Origin: Rhizobium binae | GTDB lineage: Bacteria; Pseudomonadota; Alphaproteobacteria; Rhizobiales; Rhizobiaceae | NCBI RefSeq assembly: GCF_017357225.1 | Contig: NZ_CP071604.1 | Location: 809,001-873,000, forward strand | Length of the DNA: 64,000 bases | Direction: 5' to 3' | Position numbers and translations under genes: made by a program | In this document: positions 28,546 through 38,814 of the stretch, one piece after another | Position numbering within the stretch: position 1 is the first letter of the stretch | Layout of the letters: every line of letters starts with the position of its first letter | The notes under the pieces: model-generated | What the model was told of the DNA's origin: nothing | The model's input: the letters and a program-made list of their open reading frames with translations, nothing else | The model's database searches: none

Positions 28546-30969
28546 ATGAAAATTGCTTGGGTATCGGCAGACATCACTCCCACTGTAGCCAGTTTCAGAT
28601 ACCGTGCGCTCTATCCCAGTTTTGCCCTTGCTGACCAGGGAATCGAGAACGGCTACTTCGCAGTTCGAGACGCCAAGATTGAGCGCCTAAAGGATTATGA
28701 TATCGTTGTATTCGTCAAGACGATAAGCCATGTTCTGACGGCGGTTATGAGGGAGCTCCATGAACGATACGGACGAAAGGTCTTTCTTGACCTGTGCGAT
28801 TATGTCACGCATCCGAGGTACGGTGCTAATACCGGGGACTTGCGCAAGGCCATCATTCTATCGCAGGCGCCCTACATCGACGCAATTGTGGTGCCCACAG
28901 AGCAACTGAGAAGAGTCTTGTCCGCTTCGCTTTCGGGTTCGATTCCGGTCGTTGTTATTCCCGATCAGGCAGAGACCCGGGCGCTGATCGAGCGCACCCG
29001 TAATTTTCGCGTCGAAAGGCCTACCCACAGTTTTGTTGAGCTTCGCCGGATCATTCGTCCGCGTGCTAGGTTGATGGCTCTTAAAAGCAGTATAGGGCGC
29101 ACGCGACAACAGGCACGAGAGTCGCTTCTGTCTCTTCGAATTCTCGCAACAGAACTCTCCCGTGCGCCGCGCAGCGTGCCGGCGAGGCTCCATCAGAAGC
29201 TTCGGAACTCCTGGACGTCCCGTCTTAAGAAGGTCGCCTTGCCCGCAGTCGCAGGGCGTAATCAGTTACCGGCAGATCAGGTGCGGGTCTCAAGGTTCAA
29301 AGGTGGCAAGACGCTTATCTGGTTCGGGAATGCGGGTTCGGACAGCTTTCAATCTGGCGTGCAGACACTGACCCTCATCGCCTCTGATTTGATCCGGCTT
29401 GCGCAGACGGTTGATTTCGAACTGCTCGTCATGAGCAGCCGATCCGATGATTACAAGACGCTCATAGAGCCGCTGCCATTCCCATCGAGGTTCGAGGTCT
29501 GGAGCCAGGAGGCTTGCTTTGAGGCTGTGAAGGAGAGCGACGCCTTCTTAATGCCGCAGATCGAGGACGAGTTTTCAGAGTGTAAATCGGCTAATCGCGC
29601 ACTCCTGGCACTCAGCTGTGGCACTCCGGTGATAGCATCGCGTCTCAAGTCTCTTGAGCCGCTGAAGGACTGCATCGTCACAGACGATTGGGAGGCGGGG
29701 TTTAGGCGATATCTTTTTGACAAGGAGGCGACAAAAGCAGACATAGCGAAGGCAAGGGTGGTTATTGAAGAACAGTTCTCGGCGGAGGCTACCGGCCGAA
29801 AGTGGCTAGGATTGATGAGCTTGGAAAAGCCTCAGCACGTTAATACGCCACGGATAGTTGTGTTCATCCATCTTCTGCAGGACGTTCATGTTCTTCTGCC
29901 ATTAGTGAAGGTTTTAGCTGCTGGCGACGGGAAGACCAGCGACCGTTACGACATCGAGGTGATGCTTCTGAAATCGGTATATCTTCAACAGCCTGATATA
30001 GTGCGAGAGATCGTCGATACGGGAGCGCGTCTTCGTCTTCTCAAGGAAGAGACCGACGAGGGTAATCTGCGGACACTTGACGTGAATTCCGCATCTGTCC
30101 TTATCGTCGGTGCGGAGACATCCCTGCGACCTCATCGGTTGGTTCACGCAGCGGTGTTACAAGCCAATGACCTCGGAATACCGACGATATCGATGCAGCA
30201 TGGGTTGGAAGCGCCTGGTCTATCATATTTTGACGATCGCCATACTGGCGACGTGAAGATTGCGTCCTCACAAATATTCACCTACGGCGATCCGGTGCGG
30301 CTACCCAGGGAGGCGTCTGCCGATCTTTCGCCACGCTGTATCCCCGTGGGACGATTCGCTCCGAGTAGATCGCAACATTTTGCTACGTTTCAGAGCAACC
30401 TCGAGGCGCTCAACTCTCGTCAATTGCCCGTGATAGCGATCTTTGAGAACTTACATTGGCATCGATACGAACCCGATGGATATCGGGGACATTTCAGCGC
30501 ACATATCGAGCGATTAACCGATACTTTCAAGGAGGTTTTTTTTGTCATAAAGCCGCATCCAGCAGGTGTCTGGCTCCAAAAGAACCCTCGGATGACTGCC
30601 CGGGGCAACACGCTTCTATTGCGCAGAGATGATCCCAAGTTCGCCGGCGTTACCGCCGCCGATTTGCTCGCCGTCTCACGAGCGGCAATCACAACTCCTT
30701 CTACCATCGCCATGGACGCCGTGCAGCTCGGCAGGCCGGTTTTGATTTTTGCCAACACGCTTGATTTGCCGCTGTTCGAACCTCTTGAGATTGGCCGCTG
30801 TTATGAGGACATAGAGGCATTTGCGAGTCGCGCTCTCGATGGCCGCGCCAACATGGATGTGGTTAGCAGCTTCAAGTCAAAGGTACTGGCGCCGGGACGT
30901 GTCGAGGCCAACATCATTCGTGAAATTGACCGCCTGTTGAAAACCGAGCGCAGAAGCGCACTAAAATGA
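28546..30969 (+). CDS. Tandem glycosyltransferase: GT4-like domain plus capsule/CDP-glycerol-type transferase domain
   Basis: The 807 residues appear to hold two transferase units. Residues 1-430 read as a GT-B protein (MKIAWVSADITPTVASFRYR at the start, IWFGNAGSDSFQSG near 265, ALLALSCGTPVIAS near 350). From about 434 a second unit starts (RIVVFIHLLQDVHVLLPL), with SMQHG near 549, KPHPAG near 670 and TPSTIAMDAVQLGRPVLIF near 717. This is the pattern of CDP-glycerol glycerophosphotransferase / KpsS-like capsule transferases. Such fusions often initiate or polymerise capsule-like chains; the activity here is inference. It lies 55 bases after the previous transferase. Confidence 0.68.
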   Translation: MKIAWVSADITPTVASFRYRALYPSFALADQGIENGYFAVRDAKIERLKDYDIVVFVKTISHVLTAVMRELHERYGRKVFLDLCDYVTHPRYGANTGDLRKAIILSQAPYIDAIVVPTEQLRRVLSASLSGSIPVVVIPDQAETRALIERTRNFRVERPTHSFVELRRIIRPRARLMALKSSIGRTRQQARESLLSLRILATELSRAPRSVPARLHQKLRNSWTSRLKKVALPAVAGRNQLPADQVRVSRFKGGKTLIWFGNAGSDSFQSGVQTLTLIASDLIRLAQTVDFELLVMSSRSDDYKTLIEPLPFPSRFEVWSQEACFEAVKESDAFLMPQIEDEFSECKSANRALLALSCGTPVIASRLKSLEPLKDCIVTDDWEAGFRRYLFDKEATKADIAKARVVIEEQFSAEATGRKWLGLMSLEKPQHVNTPRIVVFIHLLQDVHVLLPLVKVLAAGDGKTSDRYDIEVMLLKSVYLQQPDIVREIVDTGARLRLLKEETDEGNLRTLDVNSASVLIVGAETSLRPHRLVHAAVLQANDLGIPTISMQHGLEAPGLSYFDDRHTGDVKIASSQIFTYGDPVRLPREASADLSPRCIPVGRFAPSRSQHFATFQSNLEALNSRQLPVIAIFENLHWHRYEPDGYRGHFSAHIERLTDTFKEVFFVIKPHPAGVWLQKNPRMTARGNTLLLRRDDPKFAGVTAADLLAVSRAAITTPSTIAMDAVQLGRPVLIFANTLDLPLFEPLEIGRCYEDIEAFASRALDGRANMDVVSSFKSKVLAPGRVEANIIREIDRLLKTERRSALK

Positions 30970-31119
30970 CGTTAGCGGGTGATACCTTGCCTACAGTTCA
31001 TCGCCCTCAACGATATCAACAAGCTATCTGATTTTTTCTGATTCTGTTTGATCCCGAGACGGGGAAGAATGTATGAGTGAAATACGCAACTTATCCGACC
31101 AGTAGGAAGGCGATTGACG

Positions 31120-32082
31120 ATGCCAACTTTTATCACTGAGATTAATGATCTTGCTACCCGCAACCTGGACGATGACACCATCCGCGTATTTGTCGGAACG
31201 GACAGGTCTCAGATGCTTGCCGTGAACGTGCTCGAATACTCGATCAAGCGTCATACTGACGCGAAGGTCGAGGTTTTCGGCATGCTAGATTTGCCAGTGC
31301 CCGCACCACTGGATCCGCGCAATGGTCAACGCACAGGTTTCTCCTTTTCGCGCTTCACCATTCCTGCGCTGAATGGATATAAGGGCAAGGCGATCTACAT
31401 GGACGCGGACATGATCGTCATGAAAGACATACAAGGACTGTGGAACATTCCCTTTGATGGCGCCAAGATCATTGTCCAGCAAGAGGTCAAGCACACCGAA
31501 GTGACGACTGCGAAGGAAGGTGCTCCCGCCGCGCGCAAGAAGCAGTGCGCAGTGATGCTGATCGACTGCGCCGCTTGCGACTGGAAGGTCGAAGAAATTG
31601 TCCTCGGGATGGATGAGCGTAAATACGATTACGATCAACTGATGAGCGAGTTCTGCATATTAGAAGAAAGTGAGGTCAAGTACGGCGTTCCGTTTGAATG
31701 GAACTCGCTTGAGCATTGGGATGCAAACACCTGCCTGCTGCACTACACCGATGTATATACCCAGCCGTGGACCTACAGTGGCCATCCGCTGGGATACATC
31801 TGGTTTAACGAAGTGAATCGCATGATAGCCGAGGGGCGGTTGGCTATGAGCCAGATCAAGAAAGAGGTCGATATGAGCTATTTCCGACCCTCTTTGATCG
31901 CTGACCTCAAATATCTTAATAAGATTCCGGCTTTTGCGCGCAAGCTCTGGTACAGTTATCACAAGGCCAATGATAAGCGCCTAGGATATGTTGCGCACAA
32001 GGACGTATACGAGGCCAAGCGTCTCCGTACCAAGGCAATCAAAGAGTACGAGGCCAAACTGGCCGCCGAAAAGGCGGCGTAA
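31120..32082 (+). CDS. GT8-like glycosyltransferase
   Basis: A GT-A protein of 320 residues with the metal motif DAD in IYMDADMIVMKD (near residue 96), an early IRVFVGTDRSQMLAV strand, and LLHYTDVYTQPW near residue 210. It ends in a lysine/alanine-rich helical tail. The ATG at 31120 has AGGAAGG ten bases upstream. It is clearly paralogous to the gene at 33222, on the other side of the epimerase gene; shared blocks include TGFSFSRF/TGFSFTRF and LDADM-type motifs. Confidence 0.75.
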   Translation: MPTFITEINDLATRNLDDDTIRVFVGTDRSQMLAVNVLEYSIKRHTDAKVEVFGMLDLPVPAPLDPRNGQRTGFSFSRFTIPALNGYKGKAIYMDADMIVMKDIQGLWNIPFDGAKIIVQQEVKHTEVTTAKEGAPAARKKQCAVMLIDCAACDWKVEEIVLGMDERKYDYDQLMSEFCILEESEVKYGVPFEWNSLEHWDANTCLLHYTDVYTQPWTYSGHPLGYIWFNEVNRMIAEGRLAMSQIKKEVDMSYFRPSLIADLKYLNKIPAFARKLWYSYHKANDKRLGYVAHKDVYEAKRLRTKAIKEYEAKLAAEKAA

Positions 32083-32129
32083 TTTCGCACCCTCTGTTCC
32101 CGCGATGATGCTCAAGGAGTTTCTGGGAA

Positions 32130-33212
32130 GTGAAGCAGAACACTGTATTGGTCACCGGTGGCATGGGATTCATCGGGCGGCGGCTCATTGCACGTCTGGC
32201 GCAACGGACGGACGTCACGTCCGTGGTCGCGCTTGATAACTTTCATCCCCAGGTCCACGGCGAAACACCGGATAAGTCTCTCGACGGTGCGGTCGTTGAA
32301 GAAGGATCGGTTTCAGACAGGGTTTTTTTTGAGGGCGTTCTTGAAAGACATGATCCCGACGTGATCTTTCACCTTGCGGCAGAAACTGGGACGGGGCAGA
32401 GCTACCACGAAATTTCGAGATATTGTAATACAAATATCAATGGAACCGCCCATCTGATCGAGGGCTTGCGTAAGCTCCCCGACAAGGCGCGACGGCTCGT
32501 TCTGGCGTCGTCCAGGGCTGTTTATGGCGAGGGCGCCTACAGATCGAGCACGGGCGAAATTTTCACTCCGAAGCCACGTCCGAGCGAGACTATGGCCAAA
32601 GGAGTTTTTGACCTCTATGACAGCTTCGGCGCACCGGCTACTCCCGTTGCGACTCCTGAAGGCATAACACTGCGTCCATCGAGCATCTATGCTTCCACGA
32701 AGCTGATGCAGGAATACATCTGTGTTCAAGGCCTTGACAACACGTCAATTCAACCGGTGATCCTGAGATTCCAAAATGTTTACGGACCCGGCCAGAGCAG
32801 TAGAAATCCCTATACTGGCGTGCTTTCCATCTTCGGCCAGCAGATTTTGGATGGAAAGGTCCTGAATATCTATGAGGATGGCGAGATCGTGCGCGATTTC
32901 GTTTATATCGACGACATCGTAGAGGCACTGATGCTAGCTGCCGTCTCCGGAAACGTCGATGACGAGCCAATAAATGTCGGAAGCGGTGTCAGCACCACGA
33001 TTCGTTATGCAGCTGAGTGTCTGCTCTGCGAACTGGGCGCCACCAAGAAAAACCTGCGCATTTCTGGTGATTTCCGGCCAGGTGATATCCGCTTTGCGCT
33101 TGCTGATAATGGCCGGGCCCGAACACTGTTAGGGTACGAGCCGAAAGTGAACCTGGAAACGGGTATTGCTCAACTTGCTCGCCACATAAAATCAGAACGC
33201 AGCCAAAGGTAG
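32130..33212 (+). CDS. NAD-dependent sugar-nucleotide epimerase/dehydratase
   Basis: The extended SDR protein, 360 residues, has the NAD motif VTGGMGFIGRRLIA, the AGxxS-equivalent LASSRAVYGEG and the catalytic YASTK (IYASTKLMQEY). It is longest in similarity to GalE/WcaG-type and dTDP-sugar epimerases, but the specificity cannot be read. Translation starts at a GTG (32130) with AAGGAG upstream. It sits between two paralogous GT8-like genes, so it may make the sugar nucleotide that they use. Confidence 0.82.
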   Translation: MKQNTVLVTGGMGFIGRRLIARLAQRTDVTSVVALDNFHPQVHGETPDKSLDGAVVEEGSVSDRVFFEGVLERHDPDVIFHLAAETGTGQSYHEISRYCNTNINGTAHLIEGLRKLPDKARRLVLASSRAVYGEGAYRSSTGEIFTPKPRPSETMAKGVFDLYDSFGAPATPVATPEGITLRPSSIYASTKLMQEYICVQGLDNTSIQPVILRFQNVYGPGQSSRNPYTGVLSIFGQQILDGKVLNIYEDGEIVRDFVYIDDIVEALMLAAVSGNVDDEPINVGSGVSTTIRYAAECLLCELGATKKNLRISGDFRPGDIRFALADNGRARTLLGYEPKVNLETGIAQLARHIKSERSQR

Positions 33213-33221
33213 ACCGGCCAA

Positions 33222-34061
33222 ATGGCGAACTTGGACCCAATCCAAATATTTATAGGAACCGATGAATACCAGATGATTGGCGCGAAGATACTGGCTCACA
33301 GTATCATCTCGCGGACAAGCGCTCCGGTAAACATCCACTATCTTAGCGACTATGCCGCTCCATCGCCTCAAGATCCGGCGCTTAAGTCCAAGACGGGTTT
33401 CAGTTTCACCCGTTTTATGATTCCGCGGATTTGCGGTTACCAAGGTCGGGCAATCTATCTGGATGCCGATATGCTTGTCTTTAGCGACATCGCCGAGCTG
33501 TGGAACTGGCCGATGCCAGATGGCGTATCGCTTTTGTATGCGGAACAGCCGCCGGAACGCGGTCGTCGGCCGCAATACAGCGTCTTCGTCGTGGACTGTG
33601 CCAAAGCGCGCTGGGACGCCAAGGAGCTGATGCAAAACCTGGATGACGGGGTGTATGATTATCACTCCCTGGTCTACGAATTCTCGCATATGTCTACTGA
33701 CGAAAAGGCGATGATCCTTCCGTTCCGTTGGAACGCGCTGGAATACTATAAGAAGGATGAGACAAGCCTTATCCATTTCACAGATATGAACCGCCAGCCG
33801 TGGGTAGAACCGACCAATCCCAATCGAAGTGTCTTCTATGCGGCTGTCAACGCCGCGGTGGATGCAGGTGCGGTCACGCTGGCAGAAATCGATCAGGCAA
33901 TCGCCAAAGGTTACATCCATCCTGCGTTGCTTAAATGGATCGGTCGTTCGAAATCTTCGAATTTCCTCCGGGATTTGCTTTGGTCCGCCCCTTACTTGCG
34001 CCTCCTGCCGGTCCAACATCGTATTCTTGCTCGCCTTAGGCGGCTGCCGTCCTTGCTCTGA
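33222..34061 (+). CDS. GT8-like glycosyltransferase, paralogue of the 31120 gene
   Basis: This 279-residue GT-A protein has IQIFIGTDEYQMIGAK at the start, the metal motif DAD in IYLDADMLVFSD, and SLIHFTDMNRQPWVEP. It shares domain order and many blocks with the transferase at 31120 but is shorter and lacks the Lys/Ala tail. It starts nine bases after the epimerase stop. The two paralogues probably arose by duplication and may add like or related residues. Confidence 0.75.
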   Translation: MANLDPIQIFIGTDEYQMIGAKILAHSIISRTSAPVNIHYLSDYAAPSPQDPALKSKTGFSFTRFMIPRICGYQGRAIYLDADMLVFSDIAELWNWPMPDGVSLLYAEQPPERGRRPQYSVFVVDCAKARWDAKELMQNLDDGVYDYHSLVYEFSHMSTDEKAMILPFRWNALEYYKKDETSLIHFTDMNRQPWVEPTNPNRSVFYAAVNAAVDAGAVTLAEIDQAIAKGYIHPALLKWIGRSKSSNFLRDLLWSAPYLRLLPVQHRILARLRRLPSLL

Positions 34062-34256
34062 GGGCCCTTTGGGCGCCAATTCGATCGATTCCGGCTCCGC
34101 TGGACCTTCGGAAGAGCGAAACGCGGAACGACATACGTGATTTGTCAGTTGCTCGTTTTTATTAGGCTAGGCGGTCGCTGATGCCCGTGTATCCAAACAC
34201 ATGTCGACGAAACGGCGTGAAGTGGACTTGGAAAGTAAGAGGTCTAACGCATCTCC
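34062..34256. other. Gap before the KpsF-type isomerase gene
   Basis: These 195 bases contain no gene I can support. The GC content and codon character change here: the isomerase downstream looks like a GC-rich core gene, unlike the AT-richer transferases to the left. Confidence 0.35.
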
Positions 34257-35252
34257 ATGAACAGAAGAGCGATAAAACTGGTCGAAAACAGCGTGCTCGA
34301 GTCGGCAAAGCGCACGATAGAGACCGAGAAACGCGGTCTTGAAGCGCTCGAACGGGCCTTTGACAACGGACTGGCCGGCCCCTTCACCCGCGCCGTCGAG
34401 ATCATCGGCGACATCTCCGGCCGGGTGATCGTCACCGGCGTCGGCAAGAGCGGCCATATCGGCGCCAAGCTGGCGGCGACTTTCGCGTCGACCGGGACGC
34501 CCGCCTTCTTCGTGCATGCGGCCGAAGCCAATCACGGTGATCTCGGCATGATCGCGCGCGACGATGTCGTGCTGGCGATTTCCAAGGGCGGCGAGAGCGC
34601 CGAGCTCAAGAGCATCATTTCCTACACGCGGCGCTTTTCCATACCGCTGATCGCGCTCACCTGTGGCAAAAGCTCGTCGCTTGCCACCGCAGCCGATATC
34701 GTGCTTCTGGTGCCGAACGAGCAGGAAGCCTGCCCCAACGGGCTGGCGCCGACGACCTCGACCCTGATGCAGCTTGCGCTTGGCGATGCCTTGGCGGTGG
34801 CGCTCCTGGAGGCGCGCGGCTTTACCGCCACCGATTTCCATGTCTTCCATCCCGGCGGCAAGCTCGGCGCCAGCCTGACGCATGTCGTCGACATCATGCA
34901 TACCGGTGAGCGGTTGCCGCTCGTCGCCAAGGGCACGCCAATGCCGGAGGCGATCACCGTGCTGTCGCGCAAGCATTTCGGTTGCGTCGGCGTGCTCGAC
35001 GAGGACGGACGGCTCTGCGGCATCGTCACCGAGGGCGATATGGCGCGCAACCTGACCCGCAATCTCGCCGAGCTTGCCGTCGACGACATCATGACGAGGA
35101 CGCCGAAGACGGTGAAGCCGACGATGCTGGCGACTGCTGCCCTCGCGCTGCTCAATCAGCACAGCATCGGCGCGCTGATCGTCATCGACGACGACAGACG
35201 GCCGCTCGGACTGGTGCATTTCCACGACCTGCTGCGGATCGGCGTCGCCTGA
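34257..35252 (+). CDS. kpsF: KpsF/GutQ-family D-arabinose-5-phosphate isomerase
   Basis: A 331-residue protein with an N-terminal SIS sugar-isomerase domain (GVGKSGHIGAKLAATFASTG near residue 62, NHGDLGMI, and HPGGKLGASL near residue 199) and two C-terminal CBS domains (from about residue 210, with DIMHTGERLPLV and DIMTRTPKTVKP). It converts ribulose-5-phosphate to arabinose-5-phosphate for Kdo, which the LPS core needs. The GC-rich codon use resembles the chromosomal core. The gene is followed by a nest of insertion sequences. Confidence 0.9.
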   Translation: MNRRAIKLVENSVLESAKRTIETEKRGLEALERAFDNGLAGPFTRAVEIIGDISGRVIVTGVGKSGHIGAKLAATFASTGTPAFFVHAAEANHGDLGMIARDDVVLAISKGGESAELKSIISYTRRFSIPLIALTCGKSSSLATAADIVLLVPNEQEACPNGLAPTTSTLMQLALGDALAVALLEARGFTATDFHVFHPGGKLGASLTHVVDIMHTGERLPLVAKGTPMPEAITVLSRKHFGCVGVLDEDGRLCGIVTEGDMARNLTRNLAELAVDDIMTRTPKTVKPTMLATAALALLNQHSIGALIVIDDDRRPLGLVHFHDLLRIGVA

Positions 35253-35396
35253 CGTGCAGTTCTTCGAAAAGATCGTGGCCGCGATGTCAATCGTGAGCGT
35301 CCGGTGAGCTGTTTTTGCTGATCGGGCAAATCAGGCGATGTTCTGGCATTAGAACCAGCAATATTGCTGACATTAATACCAGAACAAAGAGGTTTC

Positions 35397-35488
35397 ATGG
35401 CTCGCATGGAGATCATATCCGGTATCGAGCGCAGACGGCGTTGGTCGGACGAGGCGAAGCTGAGGATACTTGCGGAAGCTGATGAGCC
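35397..35488 (+). pseudogene. 5' part of an IS66-type tnpA, interrupted by the IS66 element
   Basis: A frame starts at ATG 35397 after AGAGG and reads MARMEIISGIERRRRWSDEA then KLRILAEADEP, the helix-turn-helix start of an IS66-group OrfA. It is cut at GATGAGCC by the next IS66 element. On the other side, after the second GATGAGCC (41033-41040), the frame resumes GARIG and then loses the family pattern. This is therefore the remnant of an older IS66-type element that served as landing site. Confidence 0.75.
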
Positions 35489-35571
35489 GTAACCGCTGTT
35501 CCGCCCCCACGTTGTCCTGTCTGCCCTGATCTGTGATCGCCTATCCATGGACGAGCAACGGGAGTTTCTCC

Positions 35572-35958
35572 ATGGAGAGTACATTGGAGCTTCTCACAAC
35601 CAGGAAGTCTGGACGTGAGGTTCATCGGCACTGGCCGGACGAGGTAAAAGCGCAGATCGTTTCCGAGAGTCTTCGACCCGGAGTGATGGTGAATGAGGTT
35701 GCCAAGCGACATGGTTTGAAGCCGAACCACCTCTCCACCTGGCGAACGATGGCGCGGCAGGGCAAGCTGGTTCTGCCTGCACCCGAGGATGCGGTCGAGT
35801 TCGCAGCGCTGATCGTTGACCCCCCTGTTTCGAGCTCGCCGTCGAAGGAAGTCGGTCGCCCCGAGATCACCATCGGTTCGGTCACCATCCGCCTCGAAGA
35901 AGGCGCATCTGCCGCCCGCATCGCCGCTGTAGCGCGTGCCTGCGCGGCTCCGGCATGA
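35572..35958 (+). CDS. tnpA: IS66-family TnpA (OrfA)
   Basis: This 128-residue accessory protein has a helix-turn-helix in residues 15-55 (KAQIVSESLRPGVMVNEVAK then RHGLKPNHLSTWR) and an acidic C-terminal half. IS66 transposition needs it together with TnpB and TnpC. The ATG at 35572 has GGGAG at a proper distance; a GTG 13 codons earlier is less likely. It overlaps tnpB by ATGA. Confidence 0.85.
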   Translation: MESTLELLTTRKSGREVHRHWPDEVKAQIVSESLRPGVMVNEVAKRHGLKPNHLSTWRTMARQGKLVLPAPEDAVEFAALIVDPPVSSSPSKEVGRPEITIGSVTIRLEEGASAARIAAVARACAAPA

Positions 35959-36308
35959 TCTTTCCATCGAACCGCGTCCGGATCATGGTGGCCACCAAAC
36001 CGGTCGACTTCCGCAAGGGCCATGATGGCCTGGCGGCGCTGGTCAAGAACGAGCTGCGTAAGGACCCTTTTACCGGGACGGTCTTCGTATTTCGGTCCCG
36101 GAAACCAGATCGACTGAAGCTGATCTATTGGGATGGCAGCGGTTTGGTGATGGCCTACAAGCGGTTGGAAGAACACACGTTCACCTGGCCGGGCATCAAG
36201 GACGGCCTGATGACGCTGGGCCACGCGCAGTTCGAAGCGTTGTTCGCAGGCCTCGACTGGCGTCGGGCTCGTTCCGTAGAGGCGAGACCACCGGATGCCA
36301 TCGAATAG
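35955..36308 (+). CDS. tnpB: IS66-family TnpB (OrfB)
   Basis: The 117 residues match the IS66 Orf2 (TnpB) family: NRVRIMVATKPVDFRKGHDG at the start, GTVFVFRSRKPDRLKLIYWD in the middle and LEEHTFTWPG. It is a small accessory protein of unknown biochemical role, needed for full transposition. It overlaps tnpA by four bases and lies 68 bases before tnpC. Confidence 0.87.
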   Translation: MIFPSNRVRIMVATKPVDFRKGHDGLAALVKNELRKDPFTGTVFVFRSRKPDRLKLIYWDGSGLVMAYKRLEEHTFTWPGIKDGLMTLGHAQFEALFAGLDWRRARSVEARPPDAIE

Positions 36309-36485
36309 ATGCGGCATGATGACTCGGACGGTGGATTCTTCCGGCGAAGCGTGACGGGGTTTGATAGACTTCGAACATGTTGGATGCCGCCGATCTTCCA
36401 GACGACATTGCTGCGCTGAAGGCCATGCTGTGTTGATTTGCGCTGAGAGTTGACCCGGGATTTGCACTGAGAAGTGACCCGCCTT

Positions 36486-37298
36486 TTAGGTATCGTTCGT
36501 GTCGGTCTTGGTGGTCAAGCTCTTGCGTTTCTCCTTTGCCGTTTTGGGTTCATGTGCGGAACTGTTTTTGAAGCGGAAGCTGTCATTGCCAGTTTCCAGG
36601 ATATGGCAATGATGGGTGAGCCGGTCGAGCAGCGCGGTTGTCATCTTTGCATCGCCGAACACGCTGGCCCATTCGCTGAAGCTGAGATTGGTCGTGATGA
36701 TAACGCTGGTGCGCTCATAAAGCTTGCTCAGCAGATGGAAGAGCAGCGCGCCACCTGAAGCGCTGAACGGCAGGTATCCCAGCTCGTCGAGGATCACGAG
36801 ATCGGAGTGAACGAGGCGATTGGCGATCTGCCCGGAGCGACCTTGTGCCTTTTCCTGTTCCAGTGCGTTGACCAGTTCGACGGTCGAGAAGAACCGAACC
36901 CGCTTGTGGTGATGCTCGATGGCCTGGACACCGATCGCCGTGGCAATGTGCGTCTTGCCCGTGCCGGGGCCGCCAACCAGGACAATGTTGTTGGCGTCAT
37001 CGAGGAATTCGCAGCGGTGGAGCTGTTGCACTAGCGCCTCGTTGATCTCGCTGCTGGCGAAGTCGAAGCCGTTCAGATCGCGGTATGCAGGAAAGCGTGC
37101 GATCTTGAGCTGGTAGGCCGTCGATCGCACCTCTCGTTCAGCCGTTTCCGCTTTCAGAAGCTGTGACAGGATCGGAATGGCAGCTTCAAACGCCGGCGCT
37201 CCCTGTTCTGTCAGCTCTCCGACGGCTTGAGCCATGCCGTGCATCTTCAATTGCCGTAGCATGATGACAATGGCACCGCTTGCTGGGTTATGACGCAT
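36486..37298 (-). CDS. istB: IS21-family IstB ATP-binding helper
   Basis: The 270-residue AAA+ protein resembles DnaC. It has Walker [17 protein letters not shown] (near residue 108), Walker [13 protein letters not shown] and the sensor region [13 protein letters not shown]. It recruits or activates the IstA transposase on target DNA. Its start overlaps the istA stop by 11 bases, as usual for the family. The C-terminus is rich in Lys/Thr. Confidence 0.92.
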   Translation of the reverse strand: MRHNPASGAIVIMLRQLKMHGMAQAVGELTEQGAPAFEAAIPILSQLLKAETAEREVRSTAYQLKIARFPAYRDLNGFDFASSEINEALVQQLHRCEFLDDANNIVLVGGPGTGKTHIATAIGVQAIEHHHKRVRFFSTVELVNALEQEKAQGRSGQIANRLVHSDLVILDELGYLPFSASGGALLFHLLSKLYERTSVIITTNLSFSEWASVFGDAKMTTALLDRLTHHCHILETGNDSFRFKNSSAHEPKTAKEKRKSLTTKTDTNDT

Positions 37299-38814
37299 GA
37301 CGAACCTCCGTCTTTCTCAAGGTGTCGTAGCGTTCGACATTGGCCTTAGGCTCATTGGTGAGCACCAGTGCCTGGGGTGCGTCGAGCGTCGGCGGCGTGA
37401 AGGATTTGCCATCGACAAGGCGATGCAGCAGATTCAACACGTGAGTCTTGGTCGGAACCCCGGACTTCAGCGCCATGTCGACGGCCGACAGGACTGCTTG
37501 CTCATCGTGCTGAAGAACAAGCGCCAGAATATCGACCATCTCCCTGTCTCCACCCGGCTTCTTGAGCAGGTATTGCTGCAGGTTCTTGAATGCGTCCGGT
37601 AGCTCGGCGAACGGAGCACCATTGCGAAGAGCGCCGGGTTTGCGCTGTACGACAGCCAGATAGTGCCGCCAGTCGTAGATGGTCTGTCCCGGGCGGTCAT
37701 GGGAACGATCGATGACGCGGTGATGCTCGCAGACGATCTGACCTTCCGCTGCTATAACGACACGATCCGGATAGACCCGAAGGCTTACCGGCCGATTAGC
37801 GAAAGAGGCCGGGACGCTGTAGCGGTTGCGCTCAAGATGCACGAGGCAGGTCGGCGTGACACGCTTTGTGTATTCGACAAAGCCATCGAACGGCCTGGAA
37901 ACAGGCATGAGAGCCAGAGCCTCCTCAGCCCAGATGTCGGCAATGGTGCCGCGTACCTGACCATGTGGTGTCTTTGCCCAGAACTCCTTGCACCGAAGCT
38001 CAAGCCAATCATTCAAGGCTTCCAATGATGGAAAGCGCGGGATCGGTTGAAAGAAGCGATGACGCGCATCCTGAACGTTCTTCTCGACTTGCCCCTTCTC
38101 CCAACCTGAAGCCGGATTGCAAAACTCGGGCTCGAACAGGTAGTGGCTGGCCATCGCCATGAAGCGGACATTGACGTCACGCTCTTTTCCACGGCCAACC
38201 TTGTCGATCGCTGTGCGCATGTTGTCGTAGATGCCACGGCCAGGAATTCCACCGAAGACGCGGAACGCATGATTGTGCGCATCGAACAGCATCTCGTGGG
38301 TTTGCAGCAGATAGGCCCGGACAATAAAGGCACGGCTGTAGCTCAGCTTTGTATGTGCCACCTGCAGCTTGGTGCGTTCATTGCCAATGATGGCCCAATC
38401 CTCAGACCAGTCGAACTGGAACGCCTCACCCGGTTCAAATGCCAGGGGGACAAACGTGCCACGTCCTGTCGTCTGGAGTTCTCTCTGTCGGTCCGATTTC
38501 CATTCTCGAGCAAAGGCTGCAACGCGGCAGTAGGAACCATTATAGCCGAGGCTCACCAGATCAGAATGCAATTGCTTCATTGTCCGCTTCTGCTTGCGGC
38601 TCTTTTTCGATTCAGTCTTCAGCCACGCTGATAGCCGATCCGCGAATGGATCAAGCTTGCTCGGCCGCTCCGGGACATTGAACTTGGGTTCAACGCCGCC
38701 GGCACGCAGATATTTGCGGATGGTATTCCGGGATAAGCCCGTCCTGCGGCATATCTCCCGGATCGATAGCTGATCCCGAAAATGCCAGCGCCGGATTACG
38801 CTCAGTAACGCCAT
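37288..38814 (-). CDS. istA: IS21-family IstA transposase
   Basis: A DDE transposase of about 508 residues. It has an N-terminal helix-turn-helix ([20 protein letters not shown] then [10 protein letters not shown]), the rve catalytic core with [12 protein letters not shown] (first Asp), IYDNMRTAI (second Asp) and [12 protein letters not shown] (Glu), and a C-terminal DNA-binding part. I chose the ATG at 38814 ([10 protein letters not shown]) because GGAG lies upstream; the frame is open for 19 further codons. All three catalytic acids are present, so the protein is probably active. Confidence 0.9.
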   Translation of the reverse strand: MALLSVIRRWHFRDQLSIREICRRTGLSRNTIRKYLRAGGVEPKFNVPERPSKLDPFADRLSAWLKTESKKSRKQKRTMKQLHSDLVSLGYNGSYCRVAAFAREWKSDRQRELQTTGRGTFVPLAFEPGEAFQFDWSEDWAIIGNERTKLQVAHTKLSYSRAFIVRAYLLQTHEMLFDAHNHAFRVFGGIPGRGIYDNMRTAIDKVGRGKERDVNVRFMAMASHYLFEPEFCNPASGWEKGQVEKNVQDARHRFFQPIPRFPSLEALNDWLELRCKEFWAKTPHGQVRGTIADIWAEEALALMPVSRPFDGFVEYTKRVTPTCLVHLERNRYSVPASFANRPVSLRVYPDRVVIAAEGQIVCEHHRVIDRSHDRPGQTIYDWRHYLAVVQRKPGALRNGAPFAELPDAFKNLQQYLLKKPGGDREMVDILALVLQHDEQAVLSAVDMALKSGVPTKTHVLNLLHRLVDGKSFTPPTLDAPQALVLTNEPKANVERYDTLRKTEVRHAS

